Origin: Pseudomonas abieticivorans
GTDB lineage: Bacteria > Pseudomonadota > Gammaproteobacteria > Pseudomonadales > Pseudomonadaceae
NCBI RefSeq assembly: GCF_023509015.1
Contig: NZ_CP094975.1
Span: forward strand, 2,489,501-2,553,500
Direction of reading: 5' to 3'
Length of the DNA: 64,000 bases
Both the position numbers and the translations under genes were made by a program. The notes under the pieces are model-generated. The model did no database searches. It was given only the letters and a program-made list of their open reading frames with translations, and was not told where the DNA came from. Positions 44,809-53,731 of the stretch are shown here, piece after piece. Every line of letters begins with the position of its first letter. The stretch's first letter is position 1.

Positions 44809-45479
44809 TGGATTTTCTCTCTTACTTCGCCAACGTCGACTGGATGGAGATCCTCGAGGCCACCAGTGACACCATGGTGATGCTCGGCACGTCCCTGCTG
44901 TTCACCATTTTGCTGGGCCTGCCGCTGGGCGTGCTGCTGTTCGTCTGTGGCCCGCGCCAGCTGTTCGAGTCCAAGGGCTTGTACGCGATCCTGGCGTTGT
45001 GCGTGAACGTGCTGCGCTCGCTGCCTTTCATCATCCTTTTGATCGTACTGATCCCGGTCACCGTGCTGATCACCGGTACTTCGCTGGGTGTGGCCGGGGC
45101 CATTCCACCGCTGGTAATCGGCTGCACGCCGTTCTTCGCCCGCCTGGTGGAAACCGCCCTGCGGGAAGTGGACCGCGGCATTATCGAGGCTACCCAGTCG
45201 ATGGGGGCCACGCCACGGCAGATCATCATGAGCGCGCTGTTGCCCGAGGCGATGCCAGGGATTATCGCGGCGATTACCGTGACAGCGATTACACTGGTTT
45301 CCTACACCGCCATGGCCGGTGTGGTGGGTGCTGGCGGCCTCGGCGACCTGTCGATCCGCTTCGGCTACCAGCGCTTCCAGACCGACGTGATGATCGTCAC
45401 CGTGGTGATCCTGGTGTTGCTGGTGCAAGTGCTGCAGACCATCGGCGACAAGCTGGTCGTGCATTTTTCCCGTAAGTAA
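44808..45479 (+). CDS. metI: Methionine ABC transporter permease MetI
   Basis: A 223-residue permease with five helices and the binding-protein-dependent (EAA) loop 'EVDRGIIEATQSMGATPRQII'. It carries D/L-methionine across the inner membrane with MetN and MetQ. ATG overlaps the metN stop. metQ follows 58 bases later. Confidence 0.93.
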   Translation: MDFLSYFANVDWMEILEATSDTMVMLGTSLLFTILLGLPLGVLLFVCGPRQLFESKGLYAILALCVNVLRSLPFIILLIVLIPVTVLITGTSLGVAGAIPPLVIGCTPFFARLVETALREVDRGIIEATQSMGATPRQIIMSALLPEAMPGIIAAITVTAITLVSYTAMAGVVGAGGLGDLSIRFGYQRFQTDVMIVTVVILVLLVQVLQTIGDKLVVHFSRK

Positions 45480-45537
45480 ACGAAGTGCCGGCCATTGCCG
45501 GCGCTGAGGGCCCAAGGCCTTCACAAGGAGTTGACCG

Positions 45538-46311
45538 ATGAAAAAACTATTGGCTGCCTTTGCCGCCGTTGCCGCGCTGTCTGCCCATGCCAACGAGACC
45601 CTGACCGTGGCCGCGACCGCCGTGCCGCACGCGGAAATTCTCGAATTCGTCAAACCGGCGCTGGCCAAGGAAGGCGTCGACCTGAACATCAAGGTGTTCA
45701 CCGACTACATCCAGCCGAACGTGCAAGTGGCGGAAAAACGCCTGGACGCTAACTTCTTCCAGCACCAGCCGTACCTGGATGAGTTCAACAAGGGCAAGGG
45801 CACCAACCTGGTCGCCGTGACCGGCGTGCACCTGGAGCCTTTGGGCGCTTACTCCAGCAAGTGGAAGTCGCTGGCCGAGATCCCGGGCGGTGCCAACGTA
45901 GTGATCCCTAACGACGCCACCAACGGCGGCCGCGCGCTGCTGCTTTTGCAAAAGGCCGGGCTGATCAAGCTGAAGGATTCGAGCAACATCCTGTCGACGC
46001 CCAAGGATATCGTCGAGAACACCAAGGACCTGAAGATTCGCGAGCTGGAAGCCGCCACCCTGCCGCGCGTGCTGACCCAGGTCGACCTGGCGCTGATCAA
46101 CACCAACTACGCGCTGGAAGCCAAGCTGGACCCGTCCAAGGACGCCCTGATCATCGAAGGCAACGACTCGCCTTACGTGAACATCCTGGTCGCACGTCCG
46201 GACAACAAGGATTCGCCAGCCATGCAGAAGCTGGCGGCGGCGCTGCATAGCCCGGAGCTGAAGGCGTTCATTCTCGAGAAGTACAAGGGCGCGGTACTGC
46301 CTGCGTTCTGA
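45538..46311 (+). CDS. metQ: Methionine-binding protein MetQ
   Basis: A 257-residue NlpA-family binding protein: 'ATAVPHAEILEFVKPAL', 'RLDANFFQHQPYLDEFN', 'IPNDATNGGRALLLLQKAGL' and 'YVNILVAR'. Unlike the E. coli lipoprotein, the signal peptide (residues 1-18, ending SAHA) has no cysteine, so it is a soluble periplasmic protein. AAGGAG lies before the ATG. REP elements follow. Confidence 0.92.
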   Translation: MKKLLAAFAAVAALSAHANETLTVAATAVPHAEILEFVKPALAKEGVDLNIKVFTDYIQPNVQVAEKRLDANFFQHQPYLDEFNKGKGTNLVAVTGVHLEPLGAYSSKWKSLAEIPGGANVVIPNDATNGGRALLLLQKAGLIKLKDSSNILSTPKDIVENTKDLKIRELEAATLPRVLTQVDLALINTNYALEAKLDPSKDALIIEGNDSPYVNILVARPDNKDSPAMQKLAAALHSPELKAFILEKYKGAVLPAF

Positions 46312-46324
46312 TGAGGCCGCCTCG

Positions 46325-46364
46325 TAGATGAATCTGCTCTTGTAGGAGCGGATTCATCCGCGAA
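46325..46364. repeat. REP element after metQ
   Basis: TAGATGAATCTGCTCTTGTAGGAGCGGATTCATCCGCGAA; the right arm is consensus and the left arm is degenerate. First of two copies between the convergent metQ and sco ends. Confidence 0.8.
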
Positions 46365-46403
46365 TCAGGCGCCGTGGAGTATCAGACAAACTGCGGCGCG
46401 TTC

Positions 46404-46462
46404 TTCGCGGATGAATCCGCTCCTACAGATCGACGAGAGCCCCTGTAGGATTCATCCGCGAA
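46404..46462. repeat. REP element before sco 3' end
   Basis: TTCGCGGATGAATCCGCTCC (46404-46423) and an inverted partner CTGTAGGATTCATCCGCGAA (46443-46462) with part of the right arm lost. It ends 11 bases before the sco stop codon. Confidence 0.8.
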
Positions 46463-46472
46463 CCAAACGCCG

Positions 46473-47105
46473 CTAATCCCGCTTCACCAAACCCGGCAAC
46501 TGCGCCACCAGCTTCTGTGCATTGACCGGCGCACGGATAAACCCGCGCTGAGTGCCGTCCGGGCCTATCAGGGCCAGGTTGCCGCTGTGGTCTACCGTGT
46601 AGTTCGGCTTGCTGGTGTCGGCCGGGATGTACGGCACGCTGACCGCGTTGGCCAGCTTTTGCAGCGTCTCCACGGAGCCGGTCAGGCCCACGAAATCCTT
46701 GTCGAAATAGCCCAGGTACTGCTTGAGCTGCTGCGGCGTATCGCGGTTCGGGTCCACGCTCACCAATACCACCTGCAAGCGCTCCACGGCGGCCTTGGGC
46801 AGGTCTGCCTTGACCTGGCGCAGTTGCGCCAGGGTGGTGGGGCAGATGTCCGGGCAAAACGTGTAGCCAAAGAACATCAACGTCCACTTGCCCTTGAGCT
46901 GGTCCAGGGCAACGGCCTGGCCATTCTGGTCGGTCATCTCCAGCGCTGGGATCTGGCGGCTTTGCGGCAATAGGAGGATCCCCGCGTCGATCAGGGCGGG
47001 GGAGGCGTTGTCGTGCTTGTCGTTGAGCACGCGGTTGATGGTCAGGCCCAGCACCACAGCGATCAGGGCGACAAGGATGAAGACGGTTTTCTGGATGCGG
47101 GTCAT
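46473..47105 (-). CDS. sco: SCO1/SenC family copper chaperone
   Basis: A 210-residue membrane-anchored thioredoxin-fold protein with an N-terminal helix (residues 5-23), the copper motif C-P-D-I-C in '[18 protein letters not shown]', and the third ligand His in '[13 protein letters not shown]'. It delivers copper to the CuA site of cytochrome c oxidase subunit II. Its ATG overlaps the ctaB stop (ATGA), and it ends the surf1-ctaA-ctaB-sco operon. Confidence 0.92.
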   Translation of the reverse strand: MTRIQKTVFILVALIAVVLGLTINRVLNDKHDNASPALIDAGILLLPQSRQIPALEMTDQNGQAVALDQLKGKWTLMFFGYTFCPDICPTTLAQLRQVKADLPKAAVERLQVVLVSVDPNRDTPQQLKQYLGYFDKDFVGLTGSVETLQKLANAVSVPYIPADTSKPNYTVDHSGNLALIGPDGTQRGFIRAPVNAQKLVAQLPGLVKRD

Positions 47106-48001
47106 AGGCTCAGCAACAGGTAATGATCGACGAGCAGGGCGACGAACAGCAGCAGCAGGTACCAGATCGAGTACTTGAACAGGCTCATCGCCGCATGCGG
47201 CAGGCGGTCACGGTACAACAGCCAGGCCCACTGCAGGAAGCGCGCGCCGAGGGCAATGGCGCACCCCAGGTAGATCAGGCCGCTCATGCGGATCACGTAG
47301 GGCATCAAACTGATTGCGAACAAGGCACTGCTGTAGAGCAGGATATGCACCTTGGTGTAGTACACGCCGTGGGTCACCGGCAGCATGGGGATGTCGGCCT
47401 TGGCGTACTCTTCGCGGCGATGGATGGCCAGCGCCCAGAAATGCGGCGGGGTCCAGGTGAAGATGATCAGTACCAGCAGCAACGGCTCGGCGCTGATATG
47501 CCCGGTTACCGCCACCCAGCCCAATAAGGGTGGCGCGGCCCCGGCCAGGCCGCCGATCACGATGTTCTGCGGCGTGGCGCGCTTGAGAAAGCCCGTGTAG
47601 ATCACCGCGTAACCGAGCAACGAGGCCAGGGTCAGCCAAGCCGTGAGGGGGTTGGTAAACAACAACAGCACCGCCATGCCAAGCACCGAAAGCAGCAAGG
47701 CGAACATCAGCGCCGCCACCGGGCCGACCCGGCCTTCAGCCAGGGGGCGCTTGTGGGTACGGGCCATGATCGCGTCGATACGCCGATCCACCACATGGTT
47801 GACCGCCGCCGCCCCACCCGCGCAAAGCGCAATGCCAAGGTTACCGAACAGCAGCAAGGTTATGGATGGCAGGCCGCGCGTGGCGAGAAGCATGCCGACC
47901 AGGGAAGTGATCAGCATCAGGACCACCACCTTGGGCTTGGTCAGCTCCAAATAATCGCGCCACAATGGGCGTTCGGCGGTGATGCTCAAGGCTCTTTTCA
48001 T
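47102..48001 (-). CDS. ctaB: Protoheme IX farnesyltransferase (heme O synthase)
   Basis: A 299-residue UbiA-fold enzyme with about nine helices that adds a farnesyl group to heme B. The Asp-rich motif '[21 protein letters not shown]' and second motif '[15 protein letters not shown]' are intact. The start is ATG 48001, which overlaps the ctaA stop (ATGA); a longer reading starts four codons earlier. It also overlaps sco at its end. Confidence 0.93.
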   Translation of the reverse strand: MKRALSITAERPLWRDYLELTKPKVVVLMLITSLVGMLLATRGLPSITLLLFGNLGIALCAGGAAAVNHVVDRRIDAIMARTHKRPLAEGRVGPVAALMFALLLSVLGMAVLLLFTNPLTAWLTLASLLGYAVIYTGFLKRATPQNIVIGGLAGAAPPLLGWVAVTGHISAEPLLLVLIIFTWTPPHFWALAIHRREEYAKADIPMLPVTHGVYYTKVHILLYSSALFAISLMPYVIRMSGLIYLGCAIALGARFLQWAWLLYRDRLPHAAMSLFKYSIWYLLLLFVALLVDHYLLLSL

Positions 48002-49047
48002 TTGCCATTCCACAGGGCGGGCAGGTGGGGGCGCCAGTGCCAGCGGTCACGCTGAGCGGCCGGCAAGGGCACGGTGCGGGTGCAGTAATTGACCAGCAGC
48101 AGGGTCAGCAACAGCGTGGCGCCACCGGCATTGTGCGCCACGGCAACCGCCAGCGGCAGGTGCAGCACGACATTGCTGATGCCCAACCCAACCTGCAGCC
48201 CAAGCGCCAGCAGCACCAACAGCCCAAGGCGGGGCAAGCCCGCGTGCTTGAGCTGCCAGGCCAGGCCCAATAACACCAGCGTGACCAACCCGGCGCCCAA
48301 ACGATGGCTGAGGTGGATGGCCGTGCGCGCTTCACTGTCCAAGTGCCCACCCAGGTAATTGGGGCCAATGTGTTGGGTCAGGTTGAAGCCGTTGGCAAAG
48401 TCCGCATCGGGCAGCCATTGCCCCTGGCACATGGGAAAGTCTACGCAGGCCATCGCCGCGTAATTGGAACTGACCCAACCGCCCAGGGCGATCTGGCCGA
48501 TCACCAACGCCAGGCCTACGCCCGCCCAGCCACGCAACCGCGCAGGCACCGCAGGCGACGCCGGGAAGGCCCCCGACAGGCGCACCGCCAGCATGAACAA
48601 CAGGCTCAACGTGGCAAAGCCACCCAGCAGGTGCGAGGTAACCACCTGCGGCCATAACTTGAGGGTCACCGTCCACATGCCAAAGGCCGCTTGGGCGATC
48701 ACCACCCCCAACAGCACCAGCGGCAGTTTGAACGGCTGGCCATCGCGGCCATGTCGGCGCAGCGCCTGCACCGCCAACGTGACGATGAGCAACCCCAGGC
48801 TACCGGCGAAGTAGCGGTGGATCATTTCGCTCCAACCTTTTTGCGCCTCCACCGGGTGATCGGGAAAGTGCAGCTCGGCGTGGGCCAATTGGCTATCGGT
48901 GCTGGGCACGGCCATGAACCCGTAGCAGCCCGGCCAATCCGGGCAGCCAAGGCCGGCATGAGTCAGGCGGGTATAGGCACCGAGCAATACGACGACCAAG
49001 GCCAGTGCGGTGGCGAGCAGGGCGAGGCGGAAACCAGGTCTGGCCAT
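47998..49047 (-). CDS. ctaA: Heme A synthase (COX15/CtaA family)
   Basis: A 349-residue inner-membrane enzyme with eight helices that turns heme O into heme A. The repeat halves show '[19 protein letters not shown]', '[16 protein letters not shown]', '[21 protein letters not shown]' and '[15 protein letters not shown]', giving the heme histidines and cysteine pairs. It starts 10 bases after the Sco-like gene and overlaps ctaB. Confidence 0.93.
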   Translation of the reverse strand: MARPGFRLALLATALALVVVLLGAYTRLTHAGLGCPDWPGCYGFMAVPSTDSQLAHAELHFPDHPVEAQKGWSEMIHRYFAGSLGLLIVTLAVQALRRHGRDGQPFKLPLVLLGVVIAQAAFGMWTVTLKLWPQVVTSHLLGGFATLSLLFMLAVRLSGAFPASPAVPARLRGWAGVGLALVIGQIALGGWVSSNYAAMACVDFPMCQGQWLPDADFANGFNLTQHIGPNYLGGHLDSEARTAIHLSHRLGAGLVTLVLLGLAWQLKHAGLPRLGLLVLLALGLQVGLGISNVVLHLPLAVAVAHNAGGATLLLTLLLVNYCTRTVPLPAAQRDRWHWRPHLPALWNGK

Positions 49048-49056
49048 GAGAATGTC

Positions 49057-49650
49057 CTACCCAATGTTGGACAGCTTCAGCAGTTGGCGAAGGTCGTTTA
49101 GCAGGTCCTTGCCGTTGACCCCGGCGCCATAGCGCAGCACCAGGTTGCCGTGCGGGTCGATGATCCACAGCTGCGGCCCGGGCTTGCCTTCGCTCCACCT
49201 GGCGTATTTGCCGGTGTCCAGCCCATAGCGTTGCAAGCGCGGGTACTCGCGGGCCAGGCGTGCCTCGTAGTCGGCGCCCTGCGGCTGGCTGACGGCCAAG
49301 GCATGGCTGGCCCGCGAGGCATCGCGGCCCAGGCCGATCTGCACCTGGCGCGCCAGGTACACCAGTTGCTGGCAATCGGCGGCGCATTCGCCAGGCTCGG
49401 TCACCAACATCTGCCAACGGCTTTCATCGGCCGGCACACCCAAGTCGGCGCGAGTTTCGCCGGTGCCGATCAACTCACCGTGGTAACTGCGGCCGTCCGG
49501 CACCCAGAAATTGAGCTTGTACATGCCGGTCGCCAGGATCATTGGCCCCACCGACACCAGCAGTATCAACAGCAACTGCAGGCGCCCGCGTTTGCGCCGC
49601 GGCGCGCTGGTCGCTTCAGGTATGTTGAGTGGCTTCATGGCCGCGCCCAT
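49057..49650 (-). CDS. Divergent Sco/thioredoxin-like oxidase assembly protein
   Basis: A 197-residue protein with one N-terminal helix (residues ~22-42) and a periplasmic domain. It keeps a C-A-A-D-C motif ('TEPGECAADCQQLVYL'), like the CxxxC copper motif of Sco proteins, and the ending 'LWIIDPHGNLVLRYGAGVNG' parallels the Sco '[14 protein letters not shown]'. I infer a Sco-like role in copper or thiol handling for the oxidase. GGAG lies 8 bases before ATG 49650; the start overlaps surf1 by 35 bases. It is followed by ctaA. Confidence 0.75.
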   Translation of the reverse strand: MGAAMKPLNIPEATSAPRRKRGRLQLLLILLVSVGPMILATGMYKLNFWVPDGRSYHGELIGTGETRADLGVPADESRWQMLVTEPGECAADCQQLVYLARQVQIGLGRDASRASHALAVSQPQGADYEARLAREYPRLQRYGLDTGKYARWSEGKPGPQLWIIDPHGNLVLRYGAGVNGKDLLNDLRQLLKLSNIG

Positions 49651-50359
49651 GGCGTTTCTCCTTTTTCTTGTTATGCCAACCGAAATACAGATAAAGCCCA
49701 AACAAGGTCAGGGCCATGGCGAACCACTGCACCGCATAGCCCAAGTGCTTCTCCGGGCCCATGGACACCACGGCGAAGTCCAATTGATAAGCCGCCGGGC
49801 CCGGCTCAAGGCGCACCTCATGGGCAAAGCCTTCGCGCCCAAGCTGCGCCCAGACTGCTTGCGGTTCGAACGCGGTGATCAGCTTGGGCCAAGTAGCCAC
49901 CACTGGGTCGGCCTGCAGCTGGAACGTGGCCCCCGGTGGCACGTAGACCCAGGCATCGATGCTCAGGGTTTGCTCGGGTGTCGTGTAGGCGGGCGCCACC
50001 CGGCGATTGGGCCAAGGCAGCCAACCCCGGTTCACCAACAGCCACAGGCCGCTGGCCTGGTCATGGAAGGGCTGTAACAACTCGACACCTGCGCGCCCCT
50101 CGCGCATGCGGTTATCCAGCAGCAGGGTGTGCTCGGCGTCGAACTGCCCGCGCAAATGCACACGCCGAAAGTCCGGATCAGCCAAGCCCTGCAACTGGCC
50201 ACTGGCGATAGGTTCGGCCGCGCGATGGGCCGCGTACACCGCCAGCAACTGACGTTTTTCATCGGCACGGTCCAACTGCCAGAAACCCAGCCACACCATG
50301 GCCGGTACCAGCACAAGTACCACTAGCGTCGGCAACAAGCCGGGCCGGAAGGGCTTCAA
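49616..50359 (-). CDS. SURF1 family oxidase assembly protein
   Basis: A 247-residue protein with two helices, one at each end (residues ~8-27 and ~205-228), and a periplasmic domain between them. SURF1 patterns are 'WLGFWQLDRADEKRQLL', 'LLLDNRMREGRAGVELLQP' and 'WLLVNRGWLPWPNRR', then 'HLGYAVQWFAMALTL'. It helps place heme A in subunit I. The ATG is 61 bases from the divergent twin-helix gene; it begins the assembly operon. Confidence 0.92.
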   Translation of the reverse strand: MKPFRPGLLPTLVVLVLVPAMVWLGFWQLDRADEKRQLLAVYAAHRAAEPIASGQLQGLADPDFRRVHLRGQFDAEHTLLLDNRMREGRAGVELLQPFHDQASGLWLLVNRGWLPWPNRRVAPAYTTPEQTLSIDAWVYVPPGATFQLQADPVVATWPKLITAFEPQAVWAQLGREGFAHEVRLEPGPAAYQLDFAVVSMGPEKHLGYAVQWFAMALTLFGLYLYFGWHNKKKEKRHGRGHEATQHT

Positions 50360-50381
50360 GGCTGGCTACCTGGTGCAGTCG

Positions 50382-50388
50382 CTATACT
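50382..50388 (+). promoter_or_regulatory. -10 box (CTATACT) for the twin-helix gene
   Basis: CTATACT matches the RpoS-type extended -10 exactly, without a good -35 box, and lies 33 bases before the ATG at 50421. Confidence 0.5.
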
Positions 50389-50420
50389 GAAATACATCGC
50401 AGTTCCCCCGGAGTCTCGCC

Positions 50421-50624
50421 ATGCTCAAAGCCGCGATCATCCTGATGTTGCTGGCTACGGTGGTCAGCCTGTTCAGTGGTCTGTTCTTTCTGGTCAAGGA
50501 CGATGGCCGCTCCAACCGCCTGGTCAAGGCGCTGACCCTGCGCGTCGGCCTTGCGGTCATCACCTTGGGCCTGGTGGCGTGGGGCTTCTACAGCGGCCAA
50601 CTGGTCTCGCAAGCCCCCTGGTAG
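50421..50624 (+). CDS. DUF2909 twin-transmembrane protein
   Basis: A 67-residue protein with two helices (residues 4-25 and 41-62) joined by a short basic loop 'KDDGRSNRLVKALTLRVG'. It matches the small DUF2909 family that lies beside oxidase genes in pseudomonads. The function is unknown; an oxidase accessory subunit is possible. CCGGAG precedes the ATG. It is on the opposite strand, wedged between surf1 and coxC, with its stop 5 bases from the coxC stop. Confidence 0.85.
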   Translation: MLKAAIILMLLATVVSLFSGLFFLVKDDGRSNRLVKALTLRVGLAVITLGLVAWGFYSGQLVSQAPW

Positions 50625-50629
50625 CCGAC

Positions 50630-51517
50630 TTAAAGCACGTAAACAAAGATAAACAGCCCCACCCACACCACATCCACGAAGTGCCAATACCAACTGGCGG
50701 CCTCGAAACCGAACTGGTGGTCTTGATCGAAGTGCCCGCGCATGATGCGGATCAGCATCACCGTGAGTATCAAAGTACCCATGGTCACGTGGGCACCGTG
50801 GAACCCCGTGAGCATGAAGAACGTTGCGCCGTAGATGCCCGAGCCCAGGGTCAGGCCCAACTCGTGGTAGGCCTCGACATATTCATGGGCCTGCAAGAAC
50901 AGAAAGGCCACGCCCAATAAAATGGTGGCCGCCAGCCAGAGTTTCAGTGCCCCGCGATGGCCCTTTTTCAGGGCGTGGTGCGCGATGGTGATGGTCACGC
51001 TGGAGCTCACCAACAAAATCGTGTTGATCAGCGGCAGGTGCCACGGATCGATAACGCCTTTGGGCGGTGGAAATAATTTCGGGTCCGGGGTATGCAGCAG
51101 CGGCCAGGTGAACTGGAAGTTCGGCCACAGCATATGCGCGATACCCTTGGTGCCTTCCCCGCCCAAGGCTGGACCGGAGATGTGGCGCACGTAAAACAAC
51201 GTGCCGAAGAAGGCAACGAAGAACATCACCTCGGAAAAGATGAACCAGGACATGCCCCAGCGAAACGAGCGATCCATTTGCGGGCTATAGAGCCCTGCGC
51301 GGCTTTCCTTGATGACGGTGCCAAACCAGCCGAACATCATGTAGGCGACGATCAAACCGCCGGCGAAAAAGATCAGCGGGCCGTGGGATTCCGGGTGCCC
51401 GGCCTTCATGTCGTTGAACCAGGTACCCAGCCCGAATACCGTGGTCAGTAGCCCTAGGGTCGCGATGATCGGCCACTTGCTTTGCGCCGGGACGTAATAG
51501 TGTTCGTGCGTCGCCAT
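50630..51517 (-). CDS. coxC: Cytochrome c oxidase subunit III (aa3 type)
   Basis: A 295-residue membrane subunit with seven helices. It shows 'HYYVPAQSKWPIIATLGLL', 'FIFSEVMFFVAFFGTLFY' (the conserved Glu) and 'TGFHGAHVTMGTLILTVML', and ends 'YWHFVDVVWVGLFIFVYVL', all typical of subunit III. Last gene of the coxB-coxA-ctaG-coxC operon. GGAGAA lies before the ATG. Confidence 0.95.
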   Translation of the reverse strand: MATHEHYYVPAQSKWPIIATLGLLTTVFGLGTWFNDMKAGHPESHGPLIFFAGGLIVAYMMFGWFGTVIKESRAGLYSPQMDRSFRWGMSWFIFSEVMFFVAFFGTLFYVRHISGPALGGEGTKGIAHMLWPNFQFTWPLLHTPDPKLFPPPKGVIDPWHLPLINTILLVSSSVTITIAHHALKKGHRGALKLWLAATILLGVAFLFLQAHEYVEAYHELGLTLGSGIYGATFFMLTGFHGAHVTMGTLILTVMLIRIMRGHFDQDHQFGFEAASWYWHFVDVVWVGLFIFVYVL

Positions 51518-51557
51518 GGTCTTGTTCTCCTTGTCGCACAGGTACGATCAGGGTGCG

Positions 51558-52112
51558 TTAACCGCCAACCTTGGCCACCGGAGGGTGGCGGGCCGTGATA
51601 TCGAACAGCGTGTAAGCCAGCGTCAGGTGCTTGATATCCGGCGGCAGGTCACGATCAACAATGAAACGCACCGGCATTTCGATGCGTTCGCCCGGCTGTA
51701 GCACTTGCTGGGTGAAACAAAAGCATTCGGTCTTATGGAAATACGCCGCCGCCGTGGAAGGCGCGATGCTCGGCACAGCCTGTGCGCTCATGGCATGGTC
51801 ACTGGGGTTACGCGCCACGAAGATCATCTCCGTGACGGCGCCGGGGTGCACCACTACCTCGTCGGCCTTTGAATAGAATTCCCAGACCATATCCACGGCA
51901 TTGGTTGGCAAAAACTGCACGCGCACCTGGCGGTTCTGGTCGATCACCTGGCTGCCTTCGTACTGCCCGGCAGTCTTGCCATTGATGCCGAAGGCCTTGC
52001 ACATCACGTCGTACAGCGGCACCAGGGCGAAACCAAAGGCAAACATCAGCACCACGATCAATAACAGCCAACGGACCAGGCGCTTGAGCGGCATGCCTTC
52101 GCTGCTTTTCAT
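51558..52112 (-). CDS. ctaG: Cytochrome c oxidase assembly protein CtaG (Cox11)
   Basis: A 184-residue protein with one N-terminal helix (residues ~10-31) and a periplasmic domain. It has 'VPLYDVMCKAFGINGKT' and the copper motif 'KTECFCFTQQVLQPGE' (CFC). It delivers copper to the CuB site of subunit I. The ATG is 2 bases after the coxA stop, so translation is coupled. Confidence 0.94.
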   Translation of the reverse strand: MKSSEGMPLKRLVRWLLLIVVLMFAFGFALVPLYDVMCKAFGINGKTAGQYEGSQVIDQNRQVRVQFLPTNAVDMVWEFYSKADEVVVHPGAVTEMIFVARNPSDHAMSAQAVPSIAPSTAAAYFHKTECFCFTQQVLQPGERIEMPVRFIVDRDLPPDIKHLTLAYTLFDITARHPPVAKVGG

Positions 52113-52113
52113 T

Positions 52114-53703
52114 TCATTTCACTTCCGGTGGCGTGGTGAACGAGTGGTAAGGCGCGGGCGAAGGAATCGTCCACTCCAGCCCTTCAGCGCCATCCCACGG
52201 CTTGGCCGGCGCAGGCGGGCCGCCGCGGATGGTTTTGATCACAATGAACAGGAAGAAAATCTGCGTGGCGCCAAAGGTGAAGGCACCGATGGAAGAAACC
52301 ATGTTGAAGTTGGCGAACTGCAGGTTGTAGTCCGGAACCCTGCGCGGCATGCCGGCAAGGCCGACGAAGTGCATGGGGAAGAAAGCCATGTTCATGCCGA
52401 TGAACGACAGCCAGAAGTGCAGCTTGCCGAGGGTTTCGTCGTACATGTGCCCGGTCCACTTCGGCAACCAGTAGTAGGCCGAGGCGAAGATGCCAAAGAT
52501 CGCCCCAGGCACCAGCACGTAGTGAAAGTGGGCGACCACGAAGTAGGTGTCCTGGTATTGGAAGTCCGCCGGGGCGATCGCCAGCATCAGGCCGGAAAAG
52601 CCGCCGATGGTGAACAGGATCACGAAGGCTACGGCAAACAGCATCGGCGTTTCGAACGTCAGCGAGCCCTGCCACATGGTGCTCACCCAATTGAACACCT
52701 TCACCCCTGTGGGCACGGCGATCAGCATGGTCGCATACATGAAAAACAGCTCGCCCACCAAGGGGATGCCGACCACGAACATGTGGTGCGCCCATACGAT
52801 AAATGACAGGAACGCGATACTGGCGGTGGCGTAGACCATCGACGTGTAGCCAAACAGTGGTTTGCGGGAAAAAGCGGGGATAATCGAGCTAACGGCGCCG
52901 AACGCCGGCAAAATCATGATGTATACCTCCGGGTGCCCGAAAAACCAGAACACATGCTGGAACAGCACGGGGTCACCGCCACCGGCGGCGCTGAAGAAGC
53001 TGGTGCCGAAGTGAATGTCCATCAACATCATGGTCACGCAACCGGCCAGCACCGGCATCACCGCAATCAACAGGAATGCGGTGATCAACCAGGTCCAGAC
53101 GAACAGCGGCATTTTCATCAGCGTCATGCCGGGCGCACGCAGGTTGAGGATGGTGGCGATCACGTTGATCGCACCCATGATCGAGCTGATACCCATCAGG
53201 TGGATGGCGAAGATAAAAAACGTCACGCTGGGCGGTGCATAGGTGGTCGACAGTGGCGCATAGAACGTCCAACCGAAGTTAGGGCCGCCGCCGGGCATGA
53301 ACAGCGTCGACACCAGCAACAGAAAGGCGGCGGGCAACAGCCAGAAGCTGAAGTTATTCATGCGCGGCAGGGCCATGTCCGGCGCGCCGATCATCAGCGG
53401 GATCATCCAGTTGGCCAGGCCGACAAAGGCCGGCATGACCGCGCCGAACACCATTACCAGGCCGTGCATGGTGGTCATCTGGTTGAAGAACGCCGGCTCC
53501 ACGATCTGCAGGCCAGGCTGGAACAGCTCGGCGCGGATCACCATGGCGAACGAGCCGCCCAACAAAAACATGCAGAAGCTGAACCACAGGTACAGGGTAC
53601 CGATGTCCTTGTGGTTAGTGGTCAGCACCCAGCGCATCAGCCCTTTGGCAGGGCCATGGGCGTGCTCGCCGGCGTGGCCATGATCATCGACGACTGCACT
53701 CAT
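52114..53703 (-). CDS. coxA: Cytochrome c oxidase subunit I (aa3 type)
   Basis: A 529-residue twelve-helix catalytic subunit. Heme and copper ligands are in 'MTTMHGLVMVFGAVMPA' (low-spin heme His), 'FFGHPEVYIMILPAFG' (CuB His and cross-linked Tyr), 'WAHHMFVVG' (CuB His pair) and 'VAHFHYVLVPG' (heme His pair). The D-channel 'NNFSFWLLP' and 'MNNFSFW' regions are present. It is the second gene of the operon. Confidence 0.96.
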   Translation of the reverse strand: MSAVVDDHGHAGEHAHGPAKGLMRWVLTTNHKDIGTLYLWFSFCMFLLGGSFAMVIRAELFQPGLQIVEPAFFNQMTTMHGLVMVFGAVMPAFVGLANWMIPLMIGAPDMALPRMNNFSFWLLPAAFLLLVSTLFMPGGGPNFGWTFYAPLSTTYAPPSVTFFIFAIHLMGISSIMGAINVIATILNLRAPGMTLMKMPLFVWTWLITAFLLIAVMPVLAGCVTMMLMDIHFGTSFFSAAGGGDPVLFQHVFWFFGHPEVYIMILPAFGAVSSIIPAFSRKPLFGYTSMVYATASIAFLSFIVWAHHMFVVGIPLVGELFFMYATMLIAVPTGVKVFNWVSTMWQGSLTFETPMLFAVAFVILFTIGGFSGLMLAIAPADFQYQDTYFVVAHFHYVLVPGAIFGIFASAYYWLPKWTGHMYDETLGKLHFWLSFIGMNMAFFPMHFVGLAGMPRRVPDYNLQFANFNMVSSIGAFTFGATQIFFLFIVIKTIRGGPPAPAKPWDGAEGLEWTIPSPAPYHSFTTPPEVK

Positions 53704-53731
53704 GTCCTGTCTCCCCTGGGGTTGAACCGGT

